A stretch of DNA of 64,000 nucleotides, from contig NC_068973.1 in NCBI RefSeq assembly GCF_016808095.1, forward strand, positions 2,662,501 to 2,726,500. Reading direction: 5' to 3'. Below the pieces are notes generated by a model. That model ran no database searches and had not been told where the DNA came from. It saw only the letters and a program-made list of their open reading frames with translations. The DNA comes from Vigna angularis (lineage: Eukaryota; Streptophyta; Magnoliopsida; Fabales; Fabaceae). Each line of letters begins with the position of its first letter. Position 1 is the first letter of the stretch. The position numbers and the translations under genes are program-made. This document shows positions 10,469 to 23,474 of this stretch, piece after piece.

Positions 10469-13400
10469 TCACAATTCAATTTGCTGAATGTTATATGCTG
10501 AGATGCTTATTGGGCTGACTCCAAATCCTTTCAATACCTCCTGTGGCAATTCATGATAATTATCATAAAACTCGATTCGTGCCCCTACTGAAACATTGAT
10601 TTTAAATCTCTTTTGTTTTCTGGCTATGTTATTTAAGGTGGAAGAACATCTTTGGTCGAACATCACACACACGTGATATGGTGCAATTGACCAATCTGAA
10701 TAACAATCTATGTAGATTTTGACACTGCCCATTTTCCCTTCATCAACATCATCAACATCGCTTATAGTGATGTTAAATTCAAGTCTGCCAATGATATCTG
10801 TGTCATGGAACTTATTAAGGACGAAGCAAAAAATGAATCCAAATAATTCGAAAGGTGAAGCAGAAGAGAGATCGATTATTATATCACCATTTGCTTCCGT
10901 GTGCTTGAACCATGCTGGAACACTGCTTCCTGGGTACACGTAAATACCTTGATAAGAATGATAATTATACTCATAATCATTGTAAAATTGATGTTCTTGA
11001 CTTGGTGTAGGGAGAGGCTGGTTTGCAAGTTCCATGAGATTTATCTCTGCATTCAACCCAATAGCCTCTGCAGAACTTTCATCCAAGTTCCTGCAATTCC
11101 AGAACAAAACCCGTTTCTTGTTTTCCGTTAATTGTTCATCAGCTGTTGAAGGAAACGATACAGTCTTCAATGATTTGCATTCAATGGCATTTAAAGTTTT
11201 AAGAGACGATGGAAGGTTTCGCAGATTCTGAAGAGATTTGCATTTGCTGACTTCTAGAGTTTTAAGGGACGGAGGAAGCTCTGGTATTGTTTGAAGCTTG
11301 TTGCAATTGTTTATGTCTAGATGTTGCAGTTGAGTCAGATTGTTGAAGGAAGAAGGTAACATCTCAATGTCACTTCTTGTTAGATGCAGCGATTTAAGCT
11401 TGCTGTGGCATTCAAATGATGAAGGAAGTACTTTGACCTTTGTAAATCCTAATCTCAGTTCTTTCATATTCTGTGATATCAGTGAAAACTCCCTTAGATT
11501 CTTGCAAAAATCAAGATTCAGATAACTGAAGTTGCAAAATTGGGAATTGCTTGTGAGTAGGGTTAGAGATTTGCAGCCCGAAAGGTCAATACTTTCGAGT
11601 TTGGGCAGAGAGAAAATAGAGGAATCCATACTAGTCAACATAGAACAACCCAAGAGGACCAGTTCTTCAAGATTTGTTGCCTGTGATAAATCTGGCAGCT
11701 TTTTTAATTTCTTGGAGTGCATAAGGTCAAGCTCTTTCAAATTCACCAAATTCTGTAAAACAGTGAAACAAAATGAAGATATCAGGTGAAGTTAACTTAA
11801 AATAATTAAAGGGTAGCACAAAAATTTATACCTTTAGTCCGTCCCAAAGTTTTTCCATTCTCCCGTATTGTAACTTCAATATTACAAGTTTATCAGTACA
11901 AAAATTCTCTGGCAAGGACTTTAGTGGATAATTCAACCAACAAAGAAATCTAAGTTCAGTTTCCAAAAATTGAAGCTCTTTAGCAAGGGCATAAACTTGA
12001 TCAAACAAATCATCACTATTTTCCACAGAAATTTCTAGAAACTGTAGTCTGCTCATCTCAGCAAATATGCCAGGGATTAGTTTTTTCTTCCCAGTTGTTG
12101 GCAAGTGGATTCGTAAGCTTCTAATGCCACCAAGACCCTGCCATCAATGTAAGAGAAAACAATATGCATCTTTCGAGAAAAATGTAAAATATTATTCAAA
12201 AGATGTTAATGTACTTAGACTTTAACCTTGTCATTTTTCAATGTTTGATAAACGTCACCATTTGGATCCAACAACCAATTGCTGCTTCCAGATTTGCTAG
12301 ATTCTTGATGAACAATCTCCCAAGCCATTTCTTGTAAAGCATCATGCATAGAGATAGAGTTATCGTCAAAAGAAGTTATAAGAGCTTTATCTTTCAGCCT
12401 TTCTAACCCTACAACTATTGTATCATCACTTTCATCATCTTTCAGTAAATACTTCAGATCAGCACTATTTACCCTTACACGGGATCTAAGAAAGAAACAT
12501 GCCAGGTCTAAAAAGATTTGTTTCTCTTTGCGATCTAGACCATTATAACTCAGTTTCATGACATCATAAACTTCTGTAAGAGACATTTTCTTAAGCTTGT
12601 GTAACTGACTTTCCCATACTTCCTTGTTTCTTCCACAAAGAAGACGAGCTAAAACTTTAACAAGTAATGGAATGCCATGAGCGTAATCGACCACCCTCTG
12701 TGATAGCTCATTGAACTCCATCTGATGATCGCTTTGGTCAAAGGCAATCAGATTGAAAAGTTCAAGAGCATCCTTTGAACTGAATTCCTTGAGCTGGTAG
12801 ATCTTATCGACTTTGTTGGCCTTCAGCACTTGCTTATCTCTAGTTGTTACAATTATTCTTGTACCCGATCCAAAATTATCAAGAGTTCCTAGTAATTTCT
12901 CTGTGTGATCTAAATCATTCACATCATCAAGAACAATAAGAACCTTCATAGAACTAATTCTCCTTAGAATCTCTTGAGGCAACGAAGTTGGTGTGTCAAT
13001 TTTCACAGCATGTCCTAATAGTGCAGAAAAAGTTTCATTTTTCAAAGAAATTATTCCATGACTGTGTGATTGTTCTTTTTCATTGGCTAAAAAGTAACAA
13101 CCTTCATATTCAGAACGTAGTTTATTAAATACTTGTTCCGCAAGGGTTGTCTTGCCAATACCAGCCATACCCCAAATTCCAATGAAACTGGTGTCCTTTG
13201 GGTCCTTGCGTATCAACAGCTCTACATCTGCAATTTTTTCTTCAATTCCTACAAGCCCTTTTGACTGAATAGAGAGTTTAACCAGTCTCGTCACCACAGT
13301 TTTAAAAATACTTTTAACCAGCTCGGCATCATTTCTAATTGACACAGACAAAGAGAGAAAGAGTTGTTAACAATAATGTTGTTAATATTCACTCAATTAT

Positions 13401-14521
13401 TTGGATGTTTCATTAGGGATGGTTATGCATTATGCAACATTTCCTTTGTAATACCTTACCATCCTAGACTTCAAAATATTTTTGACATCACTTTTGAGAG
13501 AATTATTACCATCTTTAGTTTAAGACTCAACATGTTAACAGCTTCAGAAGCTGTACAAATGCCATGTAACCCAATTACAAGTTTGTCACCCTGCATTTTC
13601 TCTTAACACCAATTATGCTGCAAATCGTATTTTTTAACTAGTGATATATTCTGAGAATTAATTTAGAATTAAGATACATCCTTTTGCTATTTGATGGGTC
13701 TTTAAAGAAGGGTTTTAACTGGAGAGACAAACAACATTGAGAAGACTTGAGATTAATCTATATAAGTGATTGACACCACTTTCAACCCATGAATTTATGG
13801 ATTTTCATCTTTATATATGATGCTCAACTTTTTTATTTTTATAACATGCAAGTTAAATCAATACTATTTAACCAATACATCATGGTAATATGCAAACAAT
13901 ATAACGATTTTGAAAAGTAAAATTTTATCATTTTGTAAAACTTGACCAACCACGTATGATAACAGGCATAAGAATATAAAAACTACAAAAAATGGAACCA
14001 CTGCGGGGAAGAAGAGCTTACGGAAAATTGGATGACAAAATTCCTGATAAACTAACAGAATCTTTCAAAGCTTTTCTCCATCGTTGAACCTTGATCTGAT
14101 CTTCTCTTCCATGCCTATCAAAAGAGTCTTTGTAACTCTCCGATTGATGTCTTACAATGCGGGGTTCTACTTGGTAGAAAACAGGTATTACAATCTGTTT
14201 AAATTTTTCTCTGCATTCATGTATTGTCACAAGTTCTTCTAAACACCAATAAGAAGAAGCATAATCTGGTGAGAATATGATCAATGAAATGGATGAACTT
14301 TCAATTGCTTCAATAAGTGATTTCCATATTTCATGTCCCCTCTCGAGTGCACAATCTACAAAGGTTTTTATGTTATTCGTTCGAAAAGTCTCAATCAAAT
14401 GGCTAAGGAATCCACTGCGGATGTCACCACCCCTGAAGTTAACAAAAACATCGTACTTTATTACTTTTTGGTCTGACATGTGATTTTCCTCTTCACCCTT
14501 AAGAACTAGCTTAGAGGCCAA
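10469..14521 (-). CDS. TNL-2: TIR-NBS-LRR resistance protein with C-JID
   Basis: Predicted intracellular immune receptor of 1065 aa. Minus-strand exons are 14521-14022, 13334-12227, 12137-11832 and 11752-10469 (3198 nt in total, in frame, GT-AG). An in-frame second start at 14479 (MSDQKVIKYDVFV) lines up with the TNL-1 start and may be the real one. The TIR has YDVFVNFRGGDIRSGF and WCLEEL. The NB-ARC has the P-loop GMAGIGKTT, VLIVLDDVND, GTRIIVTTRD, GIPLLVKVLA, FLDLACFF and ISMHDALQEMAWEIV. After the MHD motif the usual SRLW segment is altered (SNWLLDPNGD). Exon 4 holds LRRs ending in three 20-21-residue units and a C-JID domain (YPGSSVPAWF, then a beta-rich region with FGFIFCFVL), ending SPISISAYNIQQIEL. 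It is head-to-head with TNL-3; its 5' end lies 4.2 kb from that of TNL-3. Confidence 0.93.
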
Positions 14522-14770
14522 AAAACCAGACCACTAAATGATTAGACAATAATCACTTTGTTGATAAATGAAAGGAGAAGCAAAAACTCAACTGAGTCTG
14601 AATGCTCTAGTTAAATCCTTAGATTTTGACTGAACAACTACAACGGAAAAATGGAAAGGAAAGGAAAAGAAAGTTAGAAATCACAGCGTTTACAGAAGAA
14701 AAACTCAATATGTACAAGTTCAAAAGATGAGCTATTGAAAAGGGTAGAGAACTCAGACAAATACATGAAT

Positions 14771-15321
14771 ACCAGCTTCTTCTTGGCAAGCTTTCTGACT
14801 TATGCTTCAATTTCTTTGTTTACTTCGTTTTCTTCCATTTGTTAGAGCACAAAGGAATTATTGATGGTGATAACAGAAAAGTAATGGTTGGACTCGAACA
14901 TTGTACAGCAAATTGTTCATGCATGTTTTAGCACGTCACAAGCCAACAGTTTAAGAAGCAATTTCGTTGAATGTATTCCAAATAGTATATAGCAAAGTGT
15001 GTTGGGGTGACATCGTGCGGGCCATGTGCATGTGCATTTTAAGAAGCACTTTAATTGAAATACTGAAGTCAATCGTTCTATTTTCATGTTCTTAGGATAA
15101 GTTTTGCACGTTCACATGAAGTTTCAATTGAAGATTTTAAGGAAGTACATGTTCAAAGAATTCCATGTACTTTCTTAGTCAAGCATCGTTTTTCAACAAC
15201 AGCTAAAATTATTCTAGACAAAGTCAATAAACATTCAATCACAAGTTTTAGACCCAAATTTAGTTTTAGATTTATGTGATAAAACATTATCACAAACTCT
15301 TCCGACGTAATGAACTCCCCT

Positions 15322-15396
<75 letters not shown>

Positions 15397-15503
15397 TTGA
15401 TGCTAATAAAACAGAAAATGATTTTACCTATAGATACATTCACTGTAAGTAAAATCTAATAAGAATTTTATACTGTTTCAGTAGATAATATCAGTGAGTA
15501 ACT
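14771..15503. repeat. Copy 2 of the duplicated TNL 5'-flank, with insertion
   Basis: 14771-15086 and 15471-15503 match 5671-5972 and 5977-6009 almost base for base. Between them, about 15087-15470, is a 385-bp insertion absent from copy 1 that contains an (AT)n run. Located 5' of TNL-2, it probably includes upstream regulatory or 5' leader DNA of that gene. Confidence 0.85.
15325..15393. repeat. (AT)n microsatellite
   Basis: An AT run of about 69 bp inside the insertion that splits the duplicated TNL flank. Confidence 0.95.
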
Positions 15504-17860
15504 GAGGTTAATAAAATGTTTGTTACTAGCATATTTTTTTAGGTTTTCATTCCATTAAAAAATCGTGTTAAAAGTAAAAAAGAAATAGTAGTTTTTTATC
15601 GCCAAAAAAGAAATTCTAGTGAAAGAAATTAATGAAAAGGAAAATGGGTTGCGATAAAAAAGAAGAATAAACAAAAAGAAATATCATGAAACAAGAAAGA
15701 TCACTTGTCCAATTAGAGTCTTCACCAAATAAGCTCTTCACTTTGGAGATATTATATTTAATATTTCAATTATTATGAACTAAAAATTAATTTAATATTC
15801 AATATTATCTAGTAGTAATTTTCAATTGAGATTGATAGATACTATTTTTTTACTAAAGTTTTTCAACACAAGAAAAAATGTATTTAGCATGGACCAAAAA
15901 CCGATGCATGTGTACGTGACCCTCAAATCATGAATACTAATTTGTTAGTTTTAGCTTTTGAAGATGGATTCTAACTAGTGTTGATTTTGCAATCGCTAAC
16001 TCACTAAGGCAGTTTAACATTTACTTGTTCATCACTAAGGCATTTTTATTTAACATTTTTGGATCCGCTTGACTGATGTTAATGACAATAACCACAAAAC
16101 AAAATGTACAATATCATCATTCTAAAAAAAATTTTCTTCGTGTTTGTAGTTTTGGATGCAATTCAAGAGCTATTAAAGTGGATATTTGTCTAATTTTTTT
16201 TTTTATCTAATCATGTTTTCTTGAGTTTCAACTTGTTTTCCTCCACCATGATTGCTTGCTATTTTCTTATTTCATACACTTAATATTAAAAGTAAAACAA
16301 GCATATACTAATTAAAATACAAGAAAATGTAAACACACAATAAACTTGGGGACAAAATAAGGTAAAACATAATAAACTGAATCTATTTTTTAATTTTCAA
16401 GTTATTTTGGACCCGATGTCTTTGAGCCTTCTTTTAGGTTTCCTAGGATGGTTAAACATTTATGTCTATATAGGAGTACCGAATACATTTGTAGACACCT
16501 TGGTTGGTGATGATACGAAATTAGATTTCATTAAGAGATGATTCTCTTGGTTCCTTTCATAGAACTCTGGTTCTTATCAAAAGTGAACTTTTTTATGCGA
16601 ATCTTTATTACTTTATTAATTTGCTAGATAGTGATATCTCCATATTCTGATTCTTATCAAAGATGAAAATCTTTATGGTGAATCTTCCTTCATTTATCAA
16701 TCTATTAGACTGTGACATCATTCATCTATGTTTTATTCCGTGTTATTCTTATATATCTTTTGATATTCTTTTATTTATTTGATCTATTTTACCTAAGAAA
16801 TCCAAATTAATAAATGATCTTAATTTTTCCTAAATAGGATCGTATAATTTTCCCTACCAAAAAAAAAAATTGTCCTCAAAAATTGCATAAAAAAAAATAA
16901 GGGTAAATCATTCTTTTGTCTTTCTCCACACACATGAGACACAAGAATTTGTTGCTCTAGAGTCAAAGAGAACATTCCGACAAAGTTATAACGATAACAA
17001 ACATACAAAAAGATTCTACGCAAAGAAACTTTACATACGATGTACAACAAAAACATAACGAGCTTACTCTTCAACGACTCCTAAAGATTCATAACCTAAC
17101 TCTGATAAAAAAAATGTAGCAATCTAGCAAAAAATGTTATTAAGATACTTAATAAAATTCGTAAATTTCAAAATATTTTATTTCACAACTCTGATACCAC
17201 CGTTTAAGATTAACGAAAATTAAAATTTTCATTTGTTTGTTCAAACAATTCAAGAGTAAGATTCAAAATTTCATCATTAAACCAAATTCTACATTAATTC
17301 ACAAAAACCTTTGGTATCACTGTCTTTAACATGAACAACTCATATTTTAGAGGTGATCAATATTATTGTATCATAATTTTTTTCCAGAAGTATAGATCAA
17401 TGGATGAGACAAATAAGACTTATTGTAGTAGAAGAAATCCATAGTAAAATACAACTCACATCTGAGATGAACCACTTAGAAATCAAAATATAAATTGAAA
17501 ATATCAGATAAAAAAATGAGAAAGTCGAGTCAGAAAAATTACCAAGGAACATATACTTAAGATTGTATAGAGGGTGATGTTGGATCTCTTGTATAAGCAA
17601 TACAAACAGAGATTTAAGATTGTATAGAAGGTGATGCTGGATCTCTTGTATAATCAAGGCATACCAGAAGTATGATAAATCTTCCTAGAAAAATCCATCA
17701 TTGTCAAATTGGTTTCGTTGAAGCACGTAAATTTTATATTTCCACATGCTCCGATCACAGTACACGATACGAAAAAAAGGCACTTGAAGGAAATGTGCCT
17801 GTGATTCTTCTGGCAGTACTGTAGCAAGTTTAAGCTGGCCAACACATTGCTTCCATATCT
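15504..17860. other. Intergenic DNA between the head-to-head TNLs, with a primer-binding-site-like sequence
   Basis: Mostly AT-rich with no gene. At 17189-17199 the minus strand reads TGGTATCAGAG, the initiator-tRNA primer-binding site usual for plant LTR retrotransposons. A decayed version (TTATCAGAG) lies near 17092. No LTR pair could be delimited, so I treat these as retrotransposon debris. Confidence 0.4.
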
Positions 17861-18262
17861 ATGAAGAAAATGATTATGCTCCAGCTTTTACCAGATATTT
17901 TTATATGTTGTCTTTTAGTTGTTGTTATTGCAGTTGTTTTAACTGCAGTAAGCTCTGTTTTTCTTCCGTCAGATATAGTCTCTCAATTCAGTAATATGAG
18001 AATTTCTTCAACCAATGAAAATCCACCCCTGGTTCTTGTTTCTCCTGGCAAGAATTACCCTTCTTCTGGGCTCAGGCTATGAAACTTGCCCTTAAATCCA
18101 AGAACAAGATGAAATTCACCAAGCGACACATATGGATTATGAAAAGTTGTACTGAATTAAAAAGTTCATCAAGATTTTGAACAAGTCTCCCCAAACTCTT
18201 CAAGCATATTGAAGTTAAACCAAGAAGAGTTGACTTCAGGGTATAATCTATGGAGTTTCTTG
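17861..18262 (+). pseudogene. Copia-type gag N-terminal remnant
   Basis: An open frame from 17861 runs through a hydrophobic stretch and reaches NENPPLVLVSPGKNYPSS. A one-base frame change then gives FWAQAMKLALKSKNKMKF. The joined pattern (LV.SP..G.NY..W...M..AL..KNK..F) is the hallmark of the N-terminal gag domain of copia polyproteins (Retrotran_gag_3 type). The frame break and the absence of downstream domains make it a relic. It lies in the shared upstream region of TNL-2 and TNL-3. Confidence 0.55.
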
Positions 18263-18687
18263 TAAAGTTAATCAATGACCAACAGGATCAGTTTCTAACG
18301 GTTTACTTTTGAAACTTCACATCAAAACATCCCTTATTATATAAATAACAGCAAAGCACAATAAATAAGCAAGAGTTGACTTTGAAGCATGAATCAGCCT
18401 TATATGGGTCAATGATTGCTTCCATCAATTATATGACCTTTGGCTAGAGAAAGGAAGAAGGTGATAGTGTTTTTCTCATATCACTTCCTCCTCATTCCTC
18501 GTTTCAACAATTGTTCTAGATATCAAGTTTCTGTTTCATAAACTCAAATTTTCCCACTTATTTCTGATTTTTTTTCCCTTTGCAGATATCTTACATATTC
18601 CTGTTTATATACAAAGAAGGATCCCCGTGTGCACTTTCCAAACCAACACCATATATACTTTGTCTCTGAGTTATATTCAAAATTAAC

Positions 18688-21600
18688 ATGTACTTGTTTC
18701 TCTCTTCCATATTGTTTTCTGTGTTGTTTTCGCTTATCCCTTGGTTATTTCGAAAACTGAAGAGTATGAAGGATAAAGCTGTGTCAGACAACAGTGTTCC
18801 TCGAATAAAGCATGATGTTTTTGTTAGCTTCAGGAGTGAGGACATCCGTCGTGGATTTCTTACTAATTTGACAAACACTTTTCAGGAAAAGAAAATAAAA
18901 GCCTTTGTAGATGGTCAAACTCTTAAAGGAGAAGCCATTTGGCCTTCAATTGTTGGTGCAATTGAAGGATCATCCATTTCAGTTATCATATTCTCACCAG
19001 GCTATGTTTCTTCTGAGTGGTGTCTAGAAGAACTTGCAAAAATATTTGAATGCAGAGTGAAATACGGACATACCATTATCCCTGTTTTCTACCATGTAGA
19101 GCAGGCAGATGTACTATATCGATCTGGCAGATACAGAAGTCCATTTGGTAAAGATGAAAGTAAGCATAAGTCCAAATTGCAAAGTTGGAGATCTGCTTTG
19201 GAAAAATCTGCACAATTATCAGGAATTGAGTCATCAAAGATTCGGTAAGTTGTTTCCCCTACAAAAGTTCAGTATGCAAATTATCACAATGTGATTGGTT
19301 AAATTGAAAAAGATGCAACCTTTTATCACAAGAGGGGCTTTTTTTTTACCCCCTCTTGGAGGGAAGCTTTTTCAAGGGTGGACTAGGACTGATTCATCAA
19401 CTATGGGTGAAGTTGACAACTCTAGTTGATCCAATGAATTTAGTGGTTAAAGTAAAACCAGTCAACAAATTTACGTATATTGAACACCTTCATCATGTAT
19501 TAAAATTAATGATATTGAATTTAACTAACACTTTCCCTCTCTTTGTGTGTCATCTAGAGACGATGATAAGTTGGTTAAGGAAATTGTCAATCATGTGCTG
19601 ACGAGGTTGAGAATGGTTAACTCAAAAGGGCAAGTAGGAATTGACAAAAAGATTGAAGAAATAGTATCATGGATAAAAGAAAACCCAAAACAGACTCGTC
19701 TTATAGGAATATGGGGGAAGGGAGGTGTTGGCAAGACAACTCTTGTAGAAGAAGTGTATAACAAACTACAATCTCAATATGAAGGTTGTTATTTCTTAGC
19801 CCACGTAACAGAAAAATTAAGCAGACATGGAATACTTTCATTGAAGGACAATTGTTTTTCTAAACTCTTGGGATATGATGTGAAAATTGTCTCGCCAAAT
19901 TCGTTGCCCAAAGATATTGTTAGGAGAATTGAAAGTATGAAGGTTCTAATTGTTCTTGATGATGTTAATGATTCTGAACACCTAGAAAAATGGTTGGAAA
20001 TTCTAGGTAATTTTGGATCAGGCAGCAGAATAATTGTAACTACTAGACATTTGGAAGTGCTTGAAGCCAACAAAGCTTACAAGAAATACCAGCTTGGAGA
20101 ATTAAGTTCTGATGAAGCACTTACACTTTTCAATTTGAATGCCTATAACCAGAGTGATTATAGAAGGGAGTACAATAGGCTATCAGAATGTGTGATCCTT
20201 TATGCTAAAGGTATTCCATTGGTGATTAAAGTTTTGGCTGGTCATCTGCGTGGAAAGAAAAAGGAAGAATGGAAACGTGAGTTAGATAAGCTTGAAAAAA
20301 TGCCTCAGACGAAAGTTTATGAGGTAATGAAACTAAGTTATGATGGTCTAGAGCACAAACAGCAACAAATGTTTCTAGACCTTGCATGTTTCTTTCTGAG
20401 AACACATGAACGAGTAAATGTTGGCTATCTAAAATCTTTATTGAAAGATAATGAAAGTGATAACTCAATTGATTTTGAGTTTGGAAGGCTGAAGGACAAA
20501 GCTCTTATAACTTTCTCAGAGGATAATAACTTTGTATCCATGCACGATAATTTACAACAAATGGCTTGGGAAATTGTTCGACAAGAGTCTATTGAAGACC
20601 CTGGAAAACGCATTCGGTTGTGGAATCCCAGTGAAACATATGAAGCATTGAAATATGTCAAGGTTGAAGCCTAACTACATGTAAATTATTTTGGATAACA
20701 TTTAAATATATCTTTTGTTACAAAATGGCTTGTGGTGATCTTTATAACTTAACTTCTGGTTTAATGACAGGGTATTGATTCCATTAGAAGCATAGTACTT
20801 CACTGGCCAGCAATTAAGAAGGAAAGGTTAAGGCCTCATATATTTGCAAAGATGAGCAGACTGCAATTTCTGGAAATTGACGACTTATATCATCATAATT
20901 CTGTCGAACCATTTGATATTCTTGGTGATAACACCTGCTGGCCCAAATGGCAAAAGGCTCGGATTGCTGATATTCTTGTTGAAGGACTTCATTTTTTGGC
21001 TACTGAGCTGAGATTTCTTTGTTGGTATCACTATCCTCTAGAATCCCTGCCAGAGAATTTTTCTGCAGAAAAACTTGTAATCTTGAGATTGCCACACAGC
21101 AGAATGGAAAAACTCTGGCTTGGAGTTAAGGTAAAATGAGTCTCACTAGTATAGTTTGTTTTTTGTTAATTTGAGGAATAAGAAATTAATTAATTAATTA
21201 AGCTAGTGTAATATCTTCATTGTTTTTCAAATTCTATTGCAGAATCTGGTGAATTTAAAAGAACTTGACCTTTCTAAATCCAAGAAGTTAAAGGGGTTGC
21301 CAGATTTATCAAAAGCCATAAATCTTGAATTGCTGATTCTCAGGAGTTGTTCCATGTTGACTAGCGTTCACCCATCTATTTTCTCTCTGCCTAAACTTGA
21401 GAAGTTAGACCTTGAGAGATGCGAGTCCCTTACAATACTTGCAAGCTGTTCCAATTTACATGGCCTCAGTTATCTCAACCTTGATTTTTGTGAGAATCTA
21501 ATGAAATTCTCACTGATTTCAGACAATATGAAAGAACTCAGATTGAGATGTTCAAAGATCAAAGCACTTCCTCTATCATTTGGACACCAAAGGAAGCTCG

Positions 21601-22778
21601 AATTTCTTCATCTGGAAGAAAGTGGCATCGAGAGATTACCTTCTCTGAAAAATCTCACTCAACTTCTACATCTAGATGTAAGCTTTTGTGATAAGCTTCA
21701 AACAATAGCTGAGCTTCCACCGTTCCTTGAGAATCTGAATCTCCAATATTGCACTTTACTTCAAACTATACCAAAGCTTCCCTCATCACTCAAAACGCTA
21801 AATACTGAAGCCTGCACTTCACTTGAGACTCTACCAGAGCTTCCCACATCCATTGAAATCCTTAATGTTGAATCATGCTCTTCACTTGGGACAATACCAG
21901 AGCTTCCTCCATGTCTTCAAACTTTAAACGTCCAATGTTGCCATTTACTTCGAACTATACCAAAGCTTCCCACATGCCTTAAAACTCTACACACCAAAAA
22001 CTGCACTTCACTTCAGAATCTACCACAACTTCCCCCATTCCTTGAAACTCTAAATGCTACATACTGCAAATCATTGAAAGGTGTTTTGTTTCCTACAGCA
22101 AAAGATGAAAAACTAAAGGAAAACATGAAAAAGCTGCTTTTCTGGAATTGCTCAAACTTGGATAAACATTCTCTGGTAGCTATACGGTTGAATATGAAAA
22201 TCAACATGATGAAATTTGTTGCAAACCATATATCTGCACCGGATCACAGTCATGTTGAAGATTACAGTGATTATGAATATAATTATCATTCTTATCAGGC
22301 TGTGTACGCGTATCCAGGAAGCAATTTTCCAGAGTGGTTGGAGTATAAGACAACAGAAGATTATATAATAATTGATGTCCCTTCTAGTATGAGTTCCTCC
22401 CTGGTTGGCTTCATTTTCTGCTTTGTCCTTGGCGAGTTTCAACACACAGACATAATCAGAAGAGTTGAATTCAAGATCACTGTAAGTGACGGTGGTGGTA
22501 AGGATGAAGGTGAAAGGGAGAGTGTAAGAATGTACATGGATTATTGGGATGACACGATTGAATCGGATAACATATGTGTGATGTACGACCAAAGATGTTC
22601 CCACTTCCTACTTAGCAGATCCAGAAGACTAACAAGCTTTAAAATCCAGGTTACAATGGAAGCACGAATCTCCTTTGATGAAACTTTTTATGTAGTGTTG
22701 CAGAAGGTTTTAAAAGGATTTGGAGTCAGTCCAATTTCGTTCGACAAATTGCGAAGCTCAAATTATAAGTTTCGTTAA
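18688..22778 (+). CDS. TNL-3: TIR-NBS-LRR resistance protein with hydrophobic N terminus and C-JID
   Basis: Predicted immune receptor of 1185 aa. Exons are 18688-19244, 19558-20662, 20771-21130 and 21243-22778 (3558 nt in frame, GT-AG). The first ATG adds about 24 residues, strongly hydrophobic from residue 2 to 20 (YLFLSSILFSVLFSLIPWLF), before the TIR; this could be a signal anchor. An alternative start at 18766 (MKDKAVSDNSVPRIKHDVFV) gives a normal soluble TIR. The TIR shows DVFVSFRSEDIRRGF and WCLEEL. The NB-ARC has an unusual P-loop GKGGVGKTT (K where M is usual), VLIVLDDVND, GSRIIVTTRH, GIPLVIKVLA, FLDLACFF and VSMHD. Exon 4 ends its LRR with seven units of about 21 residues, against three in TNL-2, then a C-JID with YPGSNFPEWLE. 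It is transcribed away from TNL-2. Confidence 0.93.
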
Positions 22779-23401
22779 GCAAATGGAATTGGGTTGTGCT
22801 TCGTATTATCCCAGGTAATTTCTTCTCGTGGTTTATGATTAAATCATGTCTGTACAACAACGTAATTGGTTACTACATTGAAGTTATCATAATGATTATT
22901 TGAAAACTTATTAGAATGTAAGCATACTCAAACTAAGGAAGGTGCTGGTAAGTCAGGAACAGTCCAAGTCATAAATAGTGTTAATTTCAAGAAATGTAAC
23001 GCACATATTAGCAGTCTGAATGGTTCTAGATTTACACAACATAGAAACATGGTATACATTTTGAAACTGTGTGAGTCTGGTTATTTGAGAATAATTTAAG
23101 TGGGCCAAAATGTTAAATTGGTACAAAAAAAAAGTTAAAAATTGTATAAAATGAAAAAATCATGAATTCATATTCTTAAGGTTTTAAGTTAACCGTAGTA
23201 TCAAATATCTAAAGTGTATTAGACCAAATATATACAGACCATAACTTGATTTGATTTTTAAATTTTATTTTATTGAATTGACTTTAACACTATTTGAAAG
23301 TATTAAATGTTAAAATTTAAGTTTTTCATGAATTTTTTGGTACATTATGTGTTGGGATTTGGTTCTATAAGGGTGAAATGAATAGATGTATTTTCTCTTT
23401 T

Positions 23402-23474
<73 letters not shown>

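Noticed and set aside
17189..17199. Primer-binding site as proof of an intact LTR retrotransposon
   Set aside because: No LTR pair or coding domains in the expected orientation; the nearby gag relic is on the other strand.
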